This document shows, piece by piece, positions 9,105 through 20,000 of a stretch of 64,000 nt of DNA (positions within the stretch are counted from its first letter, which is position 1; each line of letters begins with the position of its first letter). This DNA is from Mastigamoeba balamuthi (taxonomy: Eukaryota > Evosea > Mastigamoebida > Mastigamoebidae), in assembly GCA_902651635.1 (NCBI GenBank), contig CACRSC010000068.1, positions 292,943 to 356,942 on the forward strand. The letters run 5' to 3'. The position numbers and the translations under genes were made by a program. Under the pieces are notes generated by a model. That model saw only the letters and a list, made by a program, of their open reading frames with translations. It was not told where the DNA came from and did not search any database.

Positions 9105-11614
9105 TCAAGACTTCCAGGATGTGTTTGATGTATACATTTTAAGTGCAATGGACGGCGCCAGATCTGCAGGATTAATCCTGATATATGACAAGAGTTCATC
9201 TGAAGAGAGCGTATCGCTCATGAATGCCTGGTCGATAGAGGAATATGCTTGTATCAGTTCAAGAATTGATGTAGAAAGATGATCAGAGAGACCCAGCAGC
9301 TCGTGAACACGAATGAGCTCCTTGAAGCCCTTGCACGGCACGAGCCCGATGCACCTGAACACAGCCTTGTTCCCGCAGTTGAACCGAACCTGGTCGTTCA
9401 CACAGACACTCGTGTGCAAATCCTTGTTCAGTGGCTCCAGTCTCGCTGCCAGGTTGACCTGCAAATTGGGTGTCACTCGAGGCTGTGGCAAGTGGCTTGA
9501 CAGTGCTGGGGAGGGAGGCTCACGGAATCGCCGAGGACAGTGTAGTTCATGCGACTCGAGCTGCCGATGTTGCCTGCCTGCACGACACCCGACGAGATGC
9601 CGATGCGGACGCCCATGTTGATGCCCATCTCCGGGCGAAACGTCTCGGCGTTCATCTTGTCCAGGGATTCACGGATCTCCATGGCCGACTGGCAGGCCAT
9701 CAGGGAGTGGTCTGCCACAGGGATGGGGGCATTCCAGAACGCCTGCGAGTGCACGCTGAGTGGGCACCTCGGGAAGAGCGGGTGGAGAGCAGGGCAAACC
9801 ATGATGGCGTCGCCGATGTACTTGTCGATGACACCCTTGTTCCTGGTCAGCGTGGCCGAGAAGTCCTCGAACATGGTCCCGAGGATGCCGATCATGGTAT
9901 TGGCACCCACAGACTCCATCATCCCAGTGAAGTTGACGACGTCGAGGAAGAGGACAGTGGCAGCGGTGGAGGTGACGGAGATGACCGGGGGGATGCTGTT
10001 GGCGACGAGCCAGTGGACGATGGCCGAGGGGACGTAGACGTTGAAGGTCTGGAGGGCGATGGTCATCTTGGACGTCTGGTTGGCCATGTCCTTGATCTCC
10101 GACACGATGCTCCGGAACTCGGGGATCCCGTTGTCGAAGTCCATCTTGGAGACACACTCGAGGTGCTGGTTGATCCTCCCGATCTGCCTCACGATCGCGT
10201 TTGAAGACAGCACGATCAGCACCACGAGGACCGTCAGGCCGGCAAGAACGGTCGCGGACACGATAAGCACAAGATTTCTATTGTTGGCCATCTCGATGTC
10301 GTTCTGCTCCAGCACGTTTCCCGTGAAGCCCTTGACCGGGGACACCAGCACGATCCACCACACGGCGTCCGAGGTGCCCCCGGCTGTCTGGGCCACCTTA
10401 GCGACGTCGTACATCGCCTCCCCGGCTGTGAAGCTCGCCTTCTCCCGGGCGCCCCCTGTGTTCGCCAGCCAGGCCCGTGCGGTGTCGCGGTACGTCGTGG
10501 TCGGGTGGGACCAGACGGTGTAGGGTCTGTTGGTGGCGTTGTCGGTCACGGCGCCCAGCGTGGAGCCCAGAAGCGTCATGTTCTCGTCGTTGTTGAACAG
10601 GAAGGCCAGGCCGTGCGCTGAGGTGGGGAACCCCGCGAAGAACGGGGTGAGGAAGTCGAGGGCCGAGCCGCAGATGACGACGCCGTCCGCCTCTGGGCCC
10701 GCGGCCCAGGGGGGCAGGTGCAGCAGGAACAGGACGACCTGCTGGTGGCGCACCTCGTCGTCCCAGTACGTCATCCACTGGCTGCTGGCGTTGGTCGACA
10801 GGAACGCGTTCATGACGGGCTTCCCCGTGGGGTCGTAGTTGGCCGTCCTGGCCACCACCACGCGGTAGTTGGGCTTCCACGTGTCCATGGGCACCGGGAA
10901 CGTCGTGATGCTGTTGTTGTTGATGCCCCTGTCGTACACCGTCCACCCGAACCTCTCCACGCTCAGCCGCTCCGCAGACACAAAGTGGATGTCGTGCCTG
11001 TTCTTGATTGAGATCACCTGGCGCATAGCACGGCGCGTCAGTGGATGGCACGTCAGTTGATGATTCCGCGATTGCTGCTGAAGATTCGCGAATGGAATCC
11101 AATGCCGCAATCGGGGCATCACTCCGAAAATAGGAGCACGACGGAACTGAGAGCGTCTCACCGTCCTGGAAAGGCCAGTGAACAGCCTCATGACGGGCAG
11201 GGACACGGGCTCGAACTTGGCGAGGTCGCGCAGCATGGAGGTGGTGTTGAGGATGTTGGGGTGGTAGAAGAGGTTGTTGATCACCGTGTTGGCCGCGATG
11301 ACAGACTTCTGCAGGTGCTCGGCCAGCGCAGACTGTGCGCTGGCCACCACGACAGAGCGGAACTGTTGTGCTTGAGCGCCGATGCTGTCTCTGGCCACCT
11401 GGGAGAATGCGGATATGCTCGCATACCAAGAGCTAGCGAACGGCACAACTGTTACGATTCCGATTGCCAGTGAGCTCGTCACGACGAGGCCCAGAAGCAG
11501 AGCGCGGAAAGGTATCGCCCATCGCTTGTCCTCCTTGTACCGCTGAACGGTGCGGGACGTTCGGTACCTCGGAAGGACCGCCCGACCATCCAGTGTTCCT
11601 TGTGTCTGCTGCAT
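9105..11614 (-). CDS. Receptor-type class III adenylyl (or guanylyl) cyclase, copy A
   Basis: Four exons (11614-11162, 11017-9800, 9742-9524, 9458-9105) join to a 747-residue protein, and the lengths sum to whole codons. The order is a short cytoplasmic leader, membrane segment 1 (about residues 33-57), an extracellular sensor of about 330 residues rich in N-glycosylation sites, membrane segment 2 (about 398-424), a linker and the cyclase domain. The catalytic motifs are intact: LFLDVVNFTG and DKYIGDAIM for the two metal aspartates and the base-binding lysine, and TVLGDSVNLAARL for the Asn and Arg. Lys plus Thr at the purine-specifying sites fits class IIIb-like adenylyl cyclases. Guanylyl activity is not excluded. 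It is the mirror partner of the gene starting at 12232. The long 144-nt first intron is almost identical in both copies. Confidence 0.9.
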
Positions 11615-12231
11615 TCTTTATAAAGTTGTGACCAGGATTTTCACTTTCCCGAATTCGGTGACACCCGGGCCAGAAATGCACGCCTATTAATGCCCTGAGG
11701 AAAAACAAGACCATTTCGTCGTGTGATCTGCACGATTACGTTCCATACTCATTCGACTGAGGTAATCGGTATTCAAGTCCATTTCCAGCTGTTCGCGCAG
11801 CGCCCTGAGCATTAGCAAGCTAAGGGATGCGAGTGTGTAAAGAGACTGTTTCCGTGAGATGATGGATGGAACAGTGTGCTCAAACAGCTCCATGGCACAC
11901 CAAGGCCTCTTTACCTGCTCAGCCCTTTGATTCTCGCAGTCGGTACCCACGTCTTTTCAGGGACTGCGCGTTCTGCTCTTTGAAGGAGGGTGATATTGCC
12001 CATTTTCAAATCGTGAAAAAAACCCGATAATCACCCACATCTTGATCGCAATCATGGATCGCCACCACCGGCTCACACCCTCTGCATGCTCGGTCATGCC
12101 GGATCGCCAACTATTCTGAGGTGAAATGGACCACGACAAAAATAGAATGGGCGGTCAGCTGTCTTCAGAAAAACCTCACAGGAGGACCAAATCGACTGTC
12201 TTGCATATCCATTCTCGAAAGACCGCCGAGC
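11615..12231. promoter_or_regulatory. Divergent spacer between the two inverted cyclase genes
   Basis: This 617-bp spacer separates the start codons of the head-to-head cyclases and must hold both 5' UTRs and promoters, or one bidirectional promoter. Unlike the gene bodies, its two halves are not mirror images, so the inverted repeat is interrupted here. A TTTATAAAG sequence lies just upstream of the leftward ATG. Its role is not established. Confidence 0.5.
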
Positions 12232-14741
12232 ATGAAGAACACGGAGGGGACATTGGACAGGCAGGCGTTCCCACTGAGGCATCGGACGCCTCGCACTGTC
12301 ACGGCGTACAAGGCGGACAAACGTTGCTCTGTCTCCCTGCGGATTCTCCTCGTCAACCTCGTGGTTGTCAGTGCTCTGGCAAATGGCCTGTTCACGGTTG
12401 TGCCGCTGGCTACCTCGTGGTATGCGAGCATATCCGCCTTCTCGGAGGTGGCGAGCCAGAGCATTACGTCCCAAGCGCAGCAGTTCCGCTCTGTCGTGGT
12501 GTCCAGCGCACAGTCTGCGCTGGCCGAGCACCTGCAGAAGTCTGTCATCGCGGCCAACACGGTGATCAACAACCTCTTCTACCACCCCAACATCCTCAAC
12601 ACCACCTCCATGCTGCGCGACCTCGCCAAGTTCGAGCCCGTGTCCCTGCCCGTCATGAGGCTGTTCACTGGCCTTTCCAGGACGGTGAGACGCTCTCGGT
12701 TCCGTCGTGCTCCTATTTTCGGAGTGATGCCCCGATTGCGGCATTGGATTCCATTCGCGAATCTTCAGCAGCAATCGCGGAATCATCAACTGACGTGCCA
12801 TCCACTGACGCGCCGTGCTATGCGCCAGGTGATCTCAATCAAGAACAGGCACGACATCCACTTTGTGTCTGCGGAGCGGCTGAGCGTGGAGAGGTTCGGG
12901 TGGACGGTGTACGACAGGGGCATCAACAACAACAGCATCACGACGTTCCCGGTGCCCATGGACACGTGGAAGCCCAACTACCGCGTGGTGGTGGCCAGGA
13001 CGGCCAACTACGACCCCACGGGGAAGCCCGTCATGAACGCGTTCCTGTCGACCAACGCCAGCAGCCAGTGGATGACGTACTGGGACGACGAGGTGCGCCA
13101 CCAGCAGGTCGTCCTGTTCCTGCTGCACCTGCCCCCCTGGGCCGCGGGCCCAGAGGCGGACGGCGTCGTCATCTGCGGCTCGGCCCTCGACTTCCTCACC
13201 CCGTTCTTCGCGGGGTTCCCCACCTCGGCGCACGGCCTGGCCTTCCTGTTCAACAACGACGAGAACATGACGCTGCTGGGCTCCACGCTGGGCGCCGTGA
13301 CCGACAACGCCACCAACAGGCCCTACACCGTCTGGTCCCACCCGACCACGACGTACCGCGACACCGCGCGGGCCTGGCTGGCGAACACAGGGGGCGCCCG
13401 GGACAAGGCCAGCTTCACAGCCGGGGAGGCGATGTACGACGTCGCAAAGGTGGCCCAGACAGCCGGGGGCACCTCGGACGCCGTGTGGTGGATCGCGCTG
13501 GTGTCCCCTGTCAAGGACTTCACGGGCAACGTGCTGGAGCAGAACGATATCGAGATGGCCAACAACAAGAAGCTCGTGCTGGCCGTGTCGCTGGCTGTAC
13601 TGGCAGGCTTAACGTTGCTGGTCACCCTCATCACAGTGGCATCAACAGCCATCGTGAGGCAGATCGGGAGGATCAACCAGCACCTCGAGTGTGTCTCCAA
13701 GATGGACTTCGACAATGGGATCCCCGAGTTCCGGAGCATCGTGTCGGAGATCAAGGACATGGCCAACCAGACGTCCAAGATGACCATCGCCCTCCAGACC
13801 TTCAACGTCTACGTCCCCTCGGCCATCGTCCACTGGCTCGTCGCCAACAGCATCCCCCCGGTCATCTCTGTCTCCTCCACTGCCGCCACCGTCCTCTTCC
13901 TCGACGTCGTCAACTTCACCGGGATGATGGAGTCTGTGGGTGCCAACACCATGATCGGCATCCTCGGGACCATGTTCGAGGACTTCTCGGCCACGCTGAC
14001 CAGGAACAAGGGCGTCATCGACAAGTACATCGGCGATGCCATCATGGTTTGCCCTGCTCTCCTTTCACCCCACTTGTTTCTTCCTTCGTGCCCACTCAGC
14101 GTGCACTCGCAGGCGTTCTGGAATGCTCCTATCCCTGTGGCAGACCACTCTCTGATGGCCTGCCAGTCGGCCATGGAGATCCGTGAATCCCTGGACAAGA
14201 TGAACGCCGAGACATTCCGCCCGGAGATGGGCTTCAACATGGGCGTCCGCATCGGCATATCGTCGGGTGTCGTGCAGGCAGGCAACATCGGCAGCTCGAG
14301 TCGCATGAACTACACTGTCCTCGGCGATTCCGTGAGCCTCCCTCCCCAGCACTGTCAAGCCACTTGCCACAGCCCCGAGTGACATCCAATTTGCAGGTCA
14401 ACCTGGCAGCCAGACTGGAGCCACTGAACAAGGAGTTGCACACGAGTGTCTGTGTGAACGACCAGGTTCGGTTCAACTGCGGGAACAAGGCTGTGTTCAG
14501 GTGCATCGGGCTCGTGCCGTGCAAGGGCTTCAAGGAGCTCATTCGTGTTCACGAGCTGCTGGGTCTATCTGATCGCCTCTCGTCCTCAGTTCTCGGGCTG
14601 ATGCATGCGTATTCAGCCATTGACAAAGCACTCATGAGCGATACTCTCTCGAAGGAGGAGCTTGTGGCGTACATCGCAGATCATCCAGAGGACCTCGCTC
14701 CAGCAAGCGCAATGAAGATGGCAGCTGCATTCTCTCTGTAA
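12232..14741 (+). CDS. Receptor-type class III adenylyl (or guanylyl) cyclase, copy B
   Basis: Four exons (12232-12684, 12829-14046, 14113-14331, 14397-14741) give 744 residues. The ATG at 12232 was preferred over an upstream in-frame GTG because it aligns with the start of copy A. The topology matches copy A: leader, membrane segment 1, glycosylated sensor, membrane segment 2 near residue 400, linker, catalytic domain. Predicted key residues are metal ligands D510 and D554, base-contacting K550 and T625, and N632 and R636 for the transition state, all present. The protein would sense an extracellular signal and make a cyclic nucleotide at the plasma membrane. Copy A and B DNA are nearly identical from about 12480 onward, including intron 1, but the first about 80 codons and the extreme C-terminus differ. 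Confidence 0.92.
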
Positions 14742-14938
14742 TGAAGCGTCCATAGTGATGAAATAGTTCCTGAATTCAACAATCAGAGCGTTTCAACACT
14801 GAAAAGAAAAGAGCATCGGTATGATTCACCGGGTTCGCTTGAGTGAAGAGCCAGCCATTGTATTAATATGGGAGAACTGTGCGCAGAGGCCACCTCACTC
14901 GCGGGGCTCTTCTCAGAGGCCCGCTACCCTTCCGTAGC

Positions 14939-16165
14939 TCAGGAGCAGCGGGAGAGCCACTGCTGCGCGTACTGGGCGCGGCTGCCGGCGGTGCCCCAGC
15001 CGGTCCACCTGGCAGCACACTGCCAGTACGAGCCCGACGTGGCCCCAGCGTTGTCCCAAGCCGAGCCCATCTGCTTGCCGCTGGCCTGGAAGCACGACCT
15101 GGCCGACCCCGTCCACTCGCTCTCCTGGGCCAGGAACTGCAGCTGCGCGGCCGCCGTGTCGCAGTTGAGCCCGTGGCTGCTGCAGTAGGACAGGAGGGCC
15201 GAGCGGCGGCCGGGCTGGTTGCCGGGGTTGCTCCACTGCAGGAGCCCCACGCCCGTCATCCAGTAGCCCGACGAGCTGCGCTTCACGGGGCAGCTGCTCA
15301 GCGACGACGCGGGGCCACCGTAGGCCTCGCAGTCGAGCGGGTTGAGGTTGGACTCCTGCTGCAGGTTCCCCATGATGACCGCCAGCGCCCGCGGGTCGCT
15401 GATGCCCTGCGTGTCGCGGAAGAACGCGGCGATGGCCCCCGAGTTGGGCCACGTGCTCGTCGCGTAGCAGCCCCCGGAGCCCCCCGAGGGCGTCAGCGTC
15501 CCCGTGCAGCACTGGATGTTGCTGGCGCCCGGGCAGCGGCCTGCGCAGGGAACGTGCGTCGTTCAGCTCAGAGCAGAGGCGGTGCAGGGGTTTTGTTGGG
15601 TGAGTTCTACCGCTGACGAAGCCGCTGCTGCACGTGTTGCTGTTGATGTCGGCGCAGGTGCCGCCGCAGCTGCCGGACTTCCTCGTGAGGGTGCCCGAGC
15701 AGCAGCAGATGTTGCTGGCACCGGCGCAGAGGCCTGCCGTGGGCATCGGGCGCGTGTGTGCTCGAGTTGAGTAAAAGAGCGGTAAGGGAGAGGAAGGAAG
15801 GGAGGAGGGGCAGGTTTTGTTGAGCGGATCCCTCATACCCGACTGGAAGCCGCTGCTGCACGTGTAGTCGTCGGTGTTGGCACACTGCCCGTGGCAGAGG
15901 GCCCCAGTGCAGCACCTGATGTTGGAGTCGCCGGGGCAGAGCCCTGCGCCGCCACCGTATGACACCAGTCAGAGAGGGCAAAGTGTGGCAGTTGCCGTTT
16001 CCGTCAGAATGCCCGGAAAAACAGCAGAAGCGCACCGCTGACGAAGCCCGAGCTGCACGTGCTGGTGCGGATGTCGGCGCACGTGCCCGAGCACGAGGCG
16101 GCGGCGGTGCTTGCGAGGGCAAGCGCGGTGGCAGCGGCCACAGTGGCGATGGTGCAGCAGCGCAT
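14939..16165 (-). CDS. Secreted cysteine-rich protein with phage-tail-lysozyme-like domain
   Basis: Four exons (16165-16036, 15943-15839, 15733-15611, 15540-14939) join in frame to 319 residues. The first about 22 residues (MRCCTIATVAAATALALA, then AAA) form a clear signal peptide. Four Cys-rich modules follow, the first truncated. Each of the first three ends TCSSGFxSG at an exon junction, so roughly one exon encodes one module. The C-terminal about 145 residues contain IMGNLQQESNLNP and VGLLQWSNPG, matching the phage tail lysozyme (Phage_lysozyme2) family; the Glu in QQES is the likely catalytic acid. A secreted peptidoglycan-cleaving enzyme fits a bacterivorous protist. The catalytic domain probably came from a bacterium or phage, with introns gained later; that origin is inferred. 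Confidence 0.85.
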
Positions 16166-16812
16166 TTTGTGGGCGCTCCTGTCTTTGTGTTTGTTTTTGT
16201 CGGAGTTAAGGGTTTGCTGGTTGCTGAGCTAGGAGTCGCTGTGTGTTGGGCTCCTGCGGATGTGTGGCAGTTTACGAGTGCAGACCAGTGACTGCTGCTG
16301 CGCCGGCGTCATTCGCCCACAGATCGGGGTGACGTGTGCGGATGTCGCCAGGAGATCTCTGCTCCGGTGCGTCCAGAAGAGCAACGCAGCGAATCTACAG
16401 AACACGAGACGATGGTCAGAAACAGAGGAGCGTTTTCTGATATGGACGAAGCCCTCTTGAGGAGCAAGCAGGGCCCCCTCGTCGAGACGGAGCGACTCAC
16501 AGGCATTCAAACAACACAGGCGAACAGAATGATTGACGCGATGGGCGACGGTGCATTGAGTACCCCAAAAATCAGATGTATGGGTTGTCAACATCCACTC
16601 TTGTAACACCACCAAACTGCATTCTGAATTGACGCACATGTTCTGTAAATCGACCAATGCGAACTTCATTAAGGGCAAAGGTGCCTAGTGAGATCATAGA
16701 TGAAGAGGACAACGAGAAGAGCCCGCCGCGAGCCACATCGTCCACTCAAGCAATGCTTCTCTGACAGTAACGCCGCACCCCGGGAGACGTCTTGTGTTTG
16801 AAAGATATAACC
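16166..16812. other. Intergenic region, nothing firm
   Basis: This lies between the lysozyme-like gene and tRNA-Glu. The first part is the promoter and 5' flank of the leftward secreted protein. Overlapping open frames exist on both strands, but none shows a domain, a biased composition or convincing splice sites. Confidence 0.4.
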
Positions 16813-16884
16813 TCCGAAGTGGTGTAGTTGGTAACATAAGCGGCTCTCACCTGCTTGCCCCGGGTTCGATTCCCGGCTTCGGAA
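16813..16884 (+). tRNA. tRNA-Glu (CTC anticodon)
   Basis: A 72-nt cloverleaf: acceptor stem TCCGAAG/CTTCGGA with discriminator A, anticodon loop CTCTCAC giving CUC, and T arm CCGGGTTCGATTCCCGG. There is no intron and no encoded CCA. A run of T follows at 16885, fitting RNA polymerase III termination. It lies about 130 bp upstream of the integrin-beta-like gene. Confidence 0.92.
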
Positions 16885-17014
16885 TTTTTCATTTTTCATG
16901 GGCCGGACCCAAAAAGGATCAGCCCGCGACGGTCAACCAGAATAGCATCTACGTGATCGTCGTCTGATCCGCAGCTGTCGGCAGTGCGCACCGCGTGCTT
17001 GCTCGGTGTCTGCC

Positions 17015-20000
17015 ATGTCGTTTTTGCTGGCCCCTCGCCTCTTCCGCGTTGCCGGGTCTGTCGTTCTTGTTCTGTCGCTCGCCTCGGAGGCGTGGTCCTC
17101 CTCGGGTCCGCTCGTTCCCTCAGCGTTTTTGCATCTGATACATACTCGATCTGAATCTCTTGGGGCGTTGAATTCAATTCCGCATTCGCGGGCCTCGCGC
17201 TCCCTCTCGGCAGCGTGCAGCGCGACGGGGCTGTGGGACTGCGTGGCCAACACGTCGTGCGGGTGGTGCACGACGCGCACGGGGGCCGGCAGGTGCATGG
17301 AGGGGGGCAGGGCAGCGCCCTCTGCGTGCAGCCCAGTGCCCCCGGGCACGTGGCAGCACCGCCACAGCCAAGTCTACGACACGGTCGCCGGGTTCCCCGT
17401 CTCCCCGGCACTCACCAGGGTCTTCCTCGAGTCTGGCGACCCCCTCAACGTCACCGTCAGCGTGTACATCCCCAAGGTCGACGACCAGGCCCTCGACATC
17501 ATGTTCATTCAGGTGAGCGGGTTCGGGGTTCAACTCCCGCTGGGGGAGATGTTGTTGTTAACTTCATGGTCTGTGCGACCGCGGCCTGGAACTAGGACAC
17601 GACCGTCAGCATGGTGCCGTCGCTCAACACAGTGTCACTGACACTCCCGAGGATCATCACCAGCATCATCGCAGCCCGCAGGGAGACCTTCTTCGGGCTG
17701 GCTGAGTTGTACGGAGACCACTTCGGAATCCTGATGTGGGAGAATCAATGAATCTGACCACATATGCGCAGCCAGGACAAGCCGTGCTACCCGGCGGCCC
17801 TGAAGGATCAACATCCCGCACTGGCGACCTACAGGCTGCGGTACGCGATCCAGGCCAACTACAGCGGCATGCAGAACACGTTCCGGCACCTGACGACGAC
17901 GGGCAACTACGACGACAACGAGTCTTCGTACGACGCGATGATGTACGCGTCCTGCAGCCAGACAGGGTGGAGGCAGAACAGCATCAAGATATACGTCATC
18001 GTCTCGGACGCTGCGCCCAAGGCCGCGGGCAGCGTGCCGCAGTACACGGTGGCCAACGGGTTCCAGAAGCCGTTTAGCATTCCCGACCCAAACGACTGCT
18101 CGATACCTTTCAACTACGTCCTCTACCAGCCCTACTGCGGCATGGACTACCCCTCAGAAGCTCAGGTGCGATCCCAACCTAGTAGGACCCTTTGTTGCAG
18201 CTGTGATATGAATTTGTGGTTCAGCTGTTCAACAACAGCATCGAGAATGAGTTATGTCAACATTTCATAAGATAATCGTGAATACACTGAACGCGCATTC
18301 AGAGCAATGTCAAGGATTCCCTTGAGAGAATGTCGGTATTCCACTATGCGGGTCATACACGCATTCCCTTGGGCTTGACCGCTGGAAAGAGTCTGACTGG
18401 GCGTGGGTGCACAGGTCAGGGACATGCTGCTGCGCAAGAACATCTTCCCGGTGGCCACCATCGCCCCGAACCTCGAGAACAACGACGTCAACGGCAAGCC
18501 CATGAACGCGACGGCTGTCTGGGAGGACCTGCTGCGCAGGTGGGGGTTCGGGTTCACGTTCCTTATGGACCAGGACAGCGCCAACATCGTCGACGGCATC
18601 CTCAAGGGCATCGACTTCGTGCGAGCCCCCCTCACCTCCGCCTCGCCGCTGACCCTGACCTCGCCCTTTCTCCGAGCGCAGCTGACCTCGCGAGTGCAAC
18701 TCGTGACCCTCGACGATCCCTACAGCTACGTTCAGGGCATCTCGCCTTCGCTCTACACAAGCGTCAAGACACAGCAGACCTACCCCTTTACCGTGACTCT
18801 CAACACGTTGCGTCGCGATTCATGCGGTTCTGCCCGATATCGAGCAGCTAACGGTGTTCCCACAGGGCGCTACCGGTGCAGGACTGCACGATCGTGCTGA
18901 CTGCGATCGGGTGGGGCCAGGCGACAATCGAGGTGGTGTCTGTATTCCCCGGTTGGGGCTGCGACAAGACACCCGGGTCCGACGCCATCCCGGACCTCTG
19001 TGGCATCTGTGGCGGCAGCAACGACTGCGTCGACTGCAGCGGCGTCGTCGGCGGCCCGCTGCGCTACGACGTCTGCGGCAACTGCGGATCGGCGTCGTCG
19101 GCGGCGACGTGCCTCGACTGCGACAGCGTCCCCTGGGGCCCCGCGAGGCTCGACGTCTGCGGCGTCTGCGGCGGCGACGGCTCGACGTGCACGGGCTGCG
19201 ACGGCAGGCAGACGCTGCCGATGGCCGTGCGCGACCTCTGCGGCGTGTGCAACGGCAACAACAGCTGCCTCGACTGCTCCAACACGCCCGGCGGGACGCT
19301 CGTCGTCGACCAGTGCGGCGTGTGCGACGGCAACAACTCGTGCGTGGGCTGCGACGGCGTCCCCGCGGACCCGCCGCGGACGTACGACACGTGCGGCGTC
19401 TGCAGCGGCGACGGCACGACGTGCTTCGACTGCGCCGGCGTCCCCAACGGCCCTGCGAAGTACGACAGCTGCCACGTGTGCAACGGCAAGGACCAGTGCG
19501 TCGGCTGCGACAGCCTCCCGGGGTTCCCGCCAGCCGGTGCGATCGCCTTTGCCGTACGCCCTTTGGCTCACCTCCAGCCCTCAGCGTACGACCAGTGCGG
19601 AGTCTGCAAGGGGAACAACTCGTGCCTCGGCTGCGACTGTGAGTCAGACGAGCTGTTAACCGTGTGGCAACTCAGCTGTGTGTGCAGTGGTGCCGTTCTC
19701 AGGACTAGAGTTCGACGTGTGCGGTGTCTGCGGGGGCAAGGGCGAGTGCAAGGGGTGCGATGGCGTGCCGCGGTCGGGGCTCTACTACGACTCGTGCGGC
19801 GTCTGCAACGGGACCAACGAGTGCGTGGGCTGCGACGGAGTGCGGTGGTCCAACAGGTCCCTCGACGACTGCTTCGTCTGCGGGGGGTCCAACAAGTGCT
19901 ACGGCTGCGACGGCGGTCGCTTCTCGGGCAAGTCCTACGACGACTGCGGCATCTGTGGAGGTCCGTTGCCCCCCGCCCTTCGACTCCTCGCTCAGATGCA

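Noticed and set aside
12121-12231. An upstream GTG start for cyclase copy B
   Set aside because: Eukaryotic starts are ATG; the inverted copy starts at the position equivalent to 12232, and the upstream stretch has no counterpart.
16229-16678. A gene of about 149 residues left of tRNA-Glu
   Set aside because: No recognisable domain, competing frames on the other strand and no clear exon signals; coding status could not be supported.
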